A DNA stretch of 11,151 nt from Chthoniobacter sp. (GTDB taxonomy: Bacteria > Verrucomicrobiota > Verrucomicrobiia > Chthoniobacterales > Chthoniobacteraceae), in contig JANXSB010000337.1 of assembly GCA_025352865.1 (NCBI GenBank), positions 1-11,151 on the forward strand, in the 5' to 3' direction. A program made the translations under genes and the position numbers. Every line of letters begins with the position of its first letter. Position 1 is the first letter of the stretch. The notes beneath the pieces were generated by a model. The model had not been told where the DNA came from, did not search any database, and saw only the letters and a program-made list of their open reading frames with translations. Positions 6,990 to 11,151 of this stretch are shown piece by piece.

Positions 6990-7865
6990 TCAGGCTGTTT
7001 GACGTGTGCAGTAGGCCAGTCCGTGTTGTGCGTCTTCCCAGACAGTCACCGGCATGGCAAAGCCCGCGGCCGTGAGAACTGCTGTGCAATCGGTGATAGA
7101 GACCTGCCACTTGTGCCACTCGAAAAGCAGCCGCGACGAGCGCGCCAGCAAGCCGGAAGCATTGCGGAAAAGCTCGAGTTCCATGCCTTCGATGTCCACC
7201 TTGAGCAGATCAATCGGGACATCGCCAAACCGCTTTACCCAAGCCTGCTCGACGTTAATGCACGGGACGCTGACTTTCACGCTGCGCCCGGCACTGGGCA
7301 CGTCGGGATTCAACTTACCCGTGGCAGTGGAAGCGATGTGGGAGGATGGGTTGATAAGAAAGTCCGCCTGCTCCTGAGTATCGGAAAAGCCCGCCAGACC
7401 TAGAATAACATCCACTCGGCCGAGACCGTTCGCCTTTATATGTGCCTCGGCCTCATTCAAGACGGTGCGGTTGCCGTCGATCATTAGTCCCTCCAACTCG
7501 CGCGAGTCGGTGATGTCGGCGAGCAGGATGGGAAAATAGCCGACGTTGCAGCCCAGGTCCACAAACCTCTTTATAGGTTCGTTTTTAAGTGGCTCCCGAT
7601 ACATCCGGGTCTCGAAAATTTCGTTGGCGGCGACCATCGAGGCCACGGAACTCACCTGGTAATGAAAACCGCCGGGCGTCCTTTTCGCCATCGGTCGGAA
7701 GCCCAGAAGCAGGTCTGCCACACGATGCAGGCCGAGGCGCTTGACCATCGTGTTGACGATCGGGTTGCGTTGCAGCCGGAGCAGGAAGGGCGTTTTGCTG
7801 GAGTCAGTTTCCGTCACTGGCGGAGAAGAGCAGCGGCTTTGCCGGTGAGTCAAGGTGCTAGTCAT
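6990..7865 (-). CDS. FkbM-family SAM-dependent methyltransferase
   Basis: This 291-residue class I methyltransferase has the features of the FkbM family: a SAM-binding glycine motif FVDLGCNVGYF at 101-111, an acidic residue in LMIDGN (127-132) ending the second strand, and the hallmark DLLKVDIEGMELELF at 219-233. LLFEWHKWQ follows at 246-254. FkbM-type enzymes O-methylate sugars and other small substrates and are common in surface-polysaccharide loci. The first ~45 residues are polar and probably poorly ordered, so translation might begin at the in-frame ATG for residue 40 (7748). The ATG at 7865 is preferred because it overlaps the stop of the upstream gene as ATGA, as at several other junctions here. 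No Shine-Dalgarno is visible, which fits coupling to the upstream gene. The next gene starts 12 bases downstream. By inference it methylates a sugar in the glycan built by this locus. Confidence 0.85.
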   Translation of the reverse strand: MTSTLTHRQSRCSSPPVTETDSSKTPFLLRLQRNPIVNTMVKRLGLHRVADLLLGFRPMAKRTPGGFHYQVSSVASMVAANEIFETRMYREPLKNEPIKRFVDLGCNVGYFPILLADITDSRELEGLMIDGNRTVLNEAEAHIKANGLGRVDVILGLAGFSDTQEQADFLINPSSHIASTATGKLNPDVPSAGRSVKVSVPCINVEQAWVKRFGDVPIDLLKVDIEGMELELFRNASGLLARSSRLLFEWHKWQVSITDCTAVLTAAGFAMPVTVWEDAQHGLAYCTRQTA

Positions 7866-9718
7866 GGATTGAGTTGGAGAACGGTGAGCTGGCCGATTTT
7901 ACCGAGGTTTGTCTCTGAGACGGCAAGGCGCTCGGTGGTGTCAAAGAAGTCGAGATAGAAAGGTGCCTGTAATTTCCACAGCAAGGTGTCCTCCTGCGCA
8001 TGACGCTCCCAGGTCGCGCGTTTGTAGAGGCAATGGCTCTCGGCGTAATCCACAAAGATGACATACTCGACGCCGAGCCCGCGCAGGTAGCGCTTGGTCT
8101 TTTCCGCGGGCTGGTGAAAAGGCAGGCCCGGCGACGGACTGGTGCCATTGGGCAGGTCAATGATCCAGATTGGGTTGCGCGCGTGGTCGAAAAGAAACGG
8201 GTAATCGCTGCACACGAGAATCCGCCGGCCTTCGGGGACGAGCATCTGCGCCTCACGGTAATCGGCGATGACGCGGGCGCGAAAAGGCACGACCAGTTTT
8301 TCCGCATAGCCCAGGCTGGCGTAACATTGCAGCAGATGCTGGCTGCGCTCTGCGAGGCTGGTGGCGATAAGCAAAAAGCTCAGCGCCCACACCATCAGCT
8401 TCCTTCGCGGTGTGACCGCCGCGGTTAGCAAAACCGCCAGCGCTCCCGCGAGGAGAAGCGGCTGCACATAGCGCGGAACGGTGATCGTGTCCGGTGCCAG
8501 GCCGATGTGATAAGCCAGCGCCAGCGAAGTAAGGACGGCGGAAAACGAGACCGCGCGCGCGGCCAGTCCACGCCGCCAGTCGGGCACGGCGAGCAGGCAG
8601 AGCAGGAGCGGGAGCAGGGAGGGATTGAGGAGCATCTGCACCGGAAGCATCAGCCGGGAATGGAGTGGCGCATCGAGCGCCTGCGGGTTGAAGGCGAGAT
8701 TGTTACCGCCCTGAAACAGTGGGAAAAGCGGCGACCCATTGGAGCGGAAACCCATGAGCATCCAAGGCAGCAGCCCGGCGAGCAGAGCGACGCCCCAGCA
8801 CCCGGCTTCGATCAGCGCTGCTCGCGGAGAGCGCCGGTCTTTCACCCACGAGGCGAGCCAGAAAAGACCGAGCGCGCCGCCTGCTGCCGGGACGTTTTGC
8901 GCGCGCAGCGAACACAATCCCGCGACAACCAACCCGGCCACGGCGAGCAGGCGGAGGCGGCGTGCAGCCACAGTTTCGATGAGATCGAGCGTGGCAAAGA
9001 GCCCTAGGAATAAGACCGTGCCCGTGAGGTGGCTCGCGGTGTTCGCGCGGATAATCGGCGTCGTCACGGCGATGAGTCCGAGAAAGAAACCCAGCGGCGA
9101 ACGCACGAGCGCGCCGCGCCGGAAGCCGAGGATGAGACCGAGGAGAATGACCGGACACAGCGCGACCTCGAACGCCTGGGCATTGGCATACGAGGCGCGC
9201 GCGAGCACGCTGCATTGCAGCAGGGTGTGGCCGCCGAGCGATGCAAGACGCCGCCAGGAAAACGGCTCGTCGAAGGAGCCGGTCGAAAGCAGTTTCTCGC
9301 AGAAATTGTAGTAGGCGGCGAAGTCGTCGCACGGTTCGACATTGCGCTGCCAGCAAAGGCCGCCGGCATAGGTCAGCGCGACGACGGCGAACGCCGGCCA
9401 TGTCTGCCGGGGGATGGCCGCGAGCGTCGCTTTCGTGGGCCAGCCGCCGCGCGCTGCGGTCCAGATCATCGCGGCCAGACCCGCGCCGATGAGCAGCGTG
9501 ATGCCTGCCTGCCCGCACGCGCCAAAGAGCGCGAGAACGCCTCCCGCAAATAGATAGACGGCCATGCCCCAGACCGCGTGCAGGCCCCAGCCGGCCTTCT
9601 CCGCCGCTTCATCGCCGACTGCGCGTGCGACGAGCCGGCCCAGGCCGATCATCGCGAACAGCACGGCGATTCCCCACAGAAAAACGGCGGCGTAGCTGGA
9701 TGGGAGAAGGCGTTCCAT
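7862..9718 (-). CDS. Polytopic membrane protein, probable GT-C-type glycosyltransferase
   Basis: This is a 618-residue protein with roughly 10-12 hydrophobic helices over residues 9-460 and a soluble C-terminal domain at ~465-618. After the fourth helix, an outside loop carries the acidic pair D131-D132 (VEPCDDFAAYYNF). That placement recalls the acidic motif in the first large loop of GT-C enzymes such as ArnT/PMT-like transferases, which use polyprenyl-phosphate sugars. I chose ATG 9718 because translation upstream of it (to 9943) is Pro/Arg-rich, overlaps the preceding gene, and looks like an out-of-frame shadow. No clear ribosome binding site precedes the start. It follows the YfhO-like gene by 13 bases and its stop overlaps the next start (ATGA). 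The C-terminal domain (for example RRILVCSDYPFLFD, VEYVIFVDYAESH) is like the soluble tails of other membrane glycosyltransferases. It could instead be a non-catalytic membrane protein; donor and acceptor are unknown. Confidence 0.7.
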   Translation of the reverse strand: MERLLPSSYAAVFLWGIAVLFAMIGLGRLVARAVGDEAAEKAGWGLHAVWGMAVYLFAGGVLALFGACGQAGITLLIGAGLAAMIWTAARGGWPTKATLAAIPRQTWPAFAVVALTYAGGLCWQRNVEPCDDFAAYYNFCEKLLSTGSFDEPFSWRRLASLGGHTLLQCSVLARASYANAQAFEVALCPVILLGLILGFRRGALVRSPLGFFLGLIAVTTPIIRANTASHLTGTVLFLGLFATLDLIETVAARRLRLLAVAGLVVAGLCSLRAQNVPAAGGALGLFWLASWVKDRRSPRAALIEAGCWGVALLAGLLPWMLMGFRSNGSPLFPLFQGGNNLAFNPQALDAPLHSRLMLPVQMLLNPSLLPLLLCLLAVPDWRRGLAARAVSFSAVLTSLALAYHIGLAPDTITVPRYVQPLLLAGALAVLLTAAVTPRRKLMVWALSFLLIATSLAERSQHLLQCYASLGYAEKLVVPFRARVIADYREAQMLVPEGRRILVCSDYPFLFDHARNPIWIIDLPNGTSPSPGLPFHQPAEKTKRYLRGLGVEYVIFVDYAESHCLYKRATWERHAQEDTLLWKLQAPFYLDFFDTTERLAVSETNLGKIGQLTVLQLNP

Positions 9719-9731
9719 TGGAGCAGGGGAG

Positions 9732-11151
9732 CTAAGCAGGGCCGGTGCCGTCCTTTCGCGGACGCGTGGTGAAAAGCACCGCCAGCGTGGCGGCGAGCAG
9801 GGCGAGCCCGGCGGCGGAAATCCAAAGCGCGGGCGTGAGCAGGCGCGGCCAGTAACTGAACGTGATCGTGTAGCGGCCGGCCTGCGGAATGTGGACGCCG
9901 CAGAAGGCGTGATTGGCGCGAAAGTACGGCGACGGTGTGCCATTCACGGTGACGCGGAAATTTTCCGCCTCATAGGTCTCGGTCAGCACGGCCACGCCGG
10001 GCGCGGCGGCATCGACGGTGAATGTCGTGGTGTTACTTGTGAGCCGGTAATCGCCCGCGGTGACGACCTGCCGCGCGGGCAGCGCGGCGGGCAAAGATGA
10101 AGTCACGCGCTCGCTTTCCTGCACCGCGGCAAATGGACGGCGATCCCCTTCCCACACCATGCGGGCGAAATCATCCGTGCTGTCGTAGCGCCCAAGCGTG
10201 TCGGTGAAAAACGCGCGCGGCCAGACGGTGGGGCTTGCGAAAATATCGAGGTCGCTCGTGCCGATGCGCTGGAGTCCGCCGACGCCGGTGGGACTGTCAC
10301 CCGGCATGCCGAGGTAGCAGCGCAGGTTCAGGAAATCGTAGAACGGCAGCAGCACCGGTACCGTCTCACGGTCAAAATAAAGCCGCCAGTCCCAGATCAT
10401 CGGCAGCTTCGCGGCTTCGAGAAATTCGCGGTAGTACGGGCTCACGAGCGCATCGGCTCCGGCGATGCTTTCCAAGCCGATGGCTCCGTTGAAACCGGGC
10501 AGCAGCACTTCGCCAAACCCGGCGACGCGGCCTGGTTCCGCGAAGTGCGATTTCACAAACCGGACCGCGGGCGAAGGCACGCCGAAATCGAAGCGCTCCT
10601 TCGGGTTCATCACGTAGTCGTCGAATTTCGTGGCGACATACATGCCGTGGCGGAAGTGCATGGCGAAAAGACCGAGCGCGGCGAGCAGCACGTTCGCGAG
10701 CGTCCATGTGCGCAGGTGGAGCAGGCGGCGCGCGATCCACGGCAGGAGCGCGGCGGCGAGAAAAAGCGCGGTCGCATAGCGGATGAAAAACGCGCTTTTC
10801 TCCACCGGCCCCGTTCCATGAACGAGTCCCGAGGTCACGCGCGGCTCGGCCTGGATGCAGCCGAAAAACGCCGCGCCGAGCACGGCGAGAAAGACCAGCA
10901 TCAGCATCCAGTCGCCGCGCCAGTCCGGTGCGGCCATGCGTTCGCGGCAGGTCTGGAGGCCAAAGCCCGCGAGCGGAAAGAGCAGCACCAGCAGCACGCA
11001 CGAAAAGGTGTTATCGACATGCGAGATATTGCCGACGAACGGCAGGCGGGTGAGCAGCGTGGGCGGCACGATGCCGAAGGCGAGCGCGAGGAACGGCACC
11101 GCCGCCAGCGCCAGCGCGAGGAACACGCGGTCCGCCACCAGCCGCCGCGCG
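9732..11151 (-). CDS. YfhO-like polytopic membrane protein, 5' end cut by window edge
   Basis: The reading frame is open to the right edge, so 472 C-terminal residues are visible and the true start lies outside; an in-frame GTG at 11138 is probably internal. The first ~190 visible residues hold about five hydrophobic helices (for example LALALAAVPFLALAFGIVP). A soluble, strand-rich region of ~250 residues follows, then a final membrane helix (ALWISAAGLALLAATLAVLF) and a basic tail. Just before that helix, the segment TETYEAENFRVTVNGTPSPY followed by RANHAFCGVHIPQAGRYTI closely resembles the C-terminal region of YfhO-type proteins (PF09586). In Gram-positive bacteria, YfhO family members take part in glycosylation of lipoteichoic acid using lipid-linked sugars. 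By inference this protein transfers or handles a lipid-linked sugar outside the inner membrane. The stop lies 13 bases before the next gene, another polytopic protein. The family call is fairly good; the substrate is unknown. Confidence 0.75.
   Translation of the reverse strand, partial: ARRLVADRVFLALALAAVPFLALAFGIVPPTLLTRLPFVGNISHVDNTFSCVLLVLLFPLAGFGLQTCRERMAAPDWRGDWMLMLVFLAVLGAAFFGCIQAEPRVTSGLVHGTGPVEKSAFFIRYATALFLAAALLPWIARRLLHLRTWTLANVLLAALGLFAMHFRHGMYVATKFDDYVMNPKERFDFGVPSPAVRFVKSHFAEPGRVAGFGEVLLPGFNGAIGLESIAGADALVSPYYREFLEAAKLPMIWDWRLYFDRETVPVLLPFYDFLNLRCYLGMPGDSPTGVGGLQRIGTSDLDIFASPTVWPRAFFTDTLGRYDSTDDFARMVWEGDRRPFAAVQESERVTSSLPAALPARQVVTAGDYRLTSNTTTFTVDAAAPGVAVLTETYEAENFRVTVNGTPSPYFRANHAFCGVHIPQAGRYTITFSYWPRLLTPALWISAAGLALLAATLAVLFTTRPRKDGTGPA

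Noticed and set aside
6543..7403. Plus-strand open frame of about 286 codons
   Set aside because: It is antisense to the FkbM and GT2 genes and crosses their junction; no motifs are seen.
9719..9943. N-terminal extension of the GT-C-like protein
   Set aside because: The 75 added residues are Pro/Arg/Ser-rich, overlap the YfhO-like gene in another frame and precede a natural start at a membrane helix.
1..11151. CRISPR arrays, tRNAs, insertion sequences or long direct repeats
   Set aside because: No regularly spaced repeats, cloverleaf-like segments, transposase motifs or terminal inverted repeats were seen; nearly all of the window is coding.

Overview
The window is a block of eleven genes, all on the minus strand and read from right to left. 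It looks like part of a cell-surface polysaccharide (exopolysaccharide, O-antigen or surface-glycan) biosynthesis locus from a GC-rich, probably Gram-negative bacterium. The gene content would fit Verrucomicrobiota or another PVC-group lineage, but also many others. The taxonomic guess is weak because there is no rRNA, tRNA or housekeeping marker. I see no mobile elements, CRISPR arrays or RNA genes.

In transcription order the layout is as follows. (A) 11151-4975 is one tightly packed run. It starts with a YfhO-like multi-pass membrane protein cut by the right edge, then a second polytopic membrane protein resembling GT-C glycosyltransferases, an FkbM-type methyltransferase, a short GT2 glycosyltransferase, and a flavoprotein resembling UDP-galactopyranose mutase. 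(B) After a 145-base gap come two paralogous extended SDR (NAD-dependent epimerase/dehydratase) genes, 4829-3858 and 3766-2789, separated by 91 bases. (C) After 36 bases there is a second run: a GT2 glycosyltransferase with a C-terminal membrane domain, two SAM-dependent methyltransferases, and the first 56 codons of a GHMP-family sugar kinase that runs off the left edge.

The genes fit one pathway. The epimerases, the UGM-like flavoenzyme and the GHMP kinase would supply modified (possibly heptose- or furanose-type) activated sugars. The two GT2 enzymes resemble polyprenyl-phosphate sugar synthases and could load sugars on a lipid carrier. The two polytopic proteins could use such lipid-linked sugars outside the inner membrane. 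The three methyltransferases would decorate or cap the glycan. This pathway reading is inference; the families are read from motifs.

Five junctions overlap by 4 or 8 bases (ATGA or ATGTCTGA), which suggests translational coupling. Convincing Shine-Dalgarno sequences sit before four starts and help fix them. The most unusual details are a histidine where the first epimerase should have its catalytic tyrosine, and the divergent UGM-like flavoenzyme. No clearly new defence or mobile system is visible.
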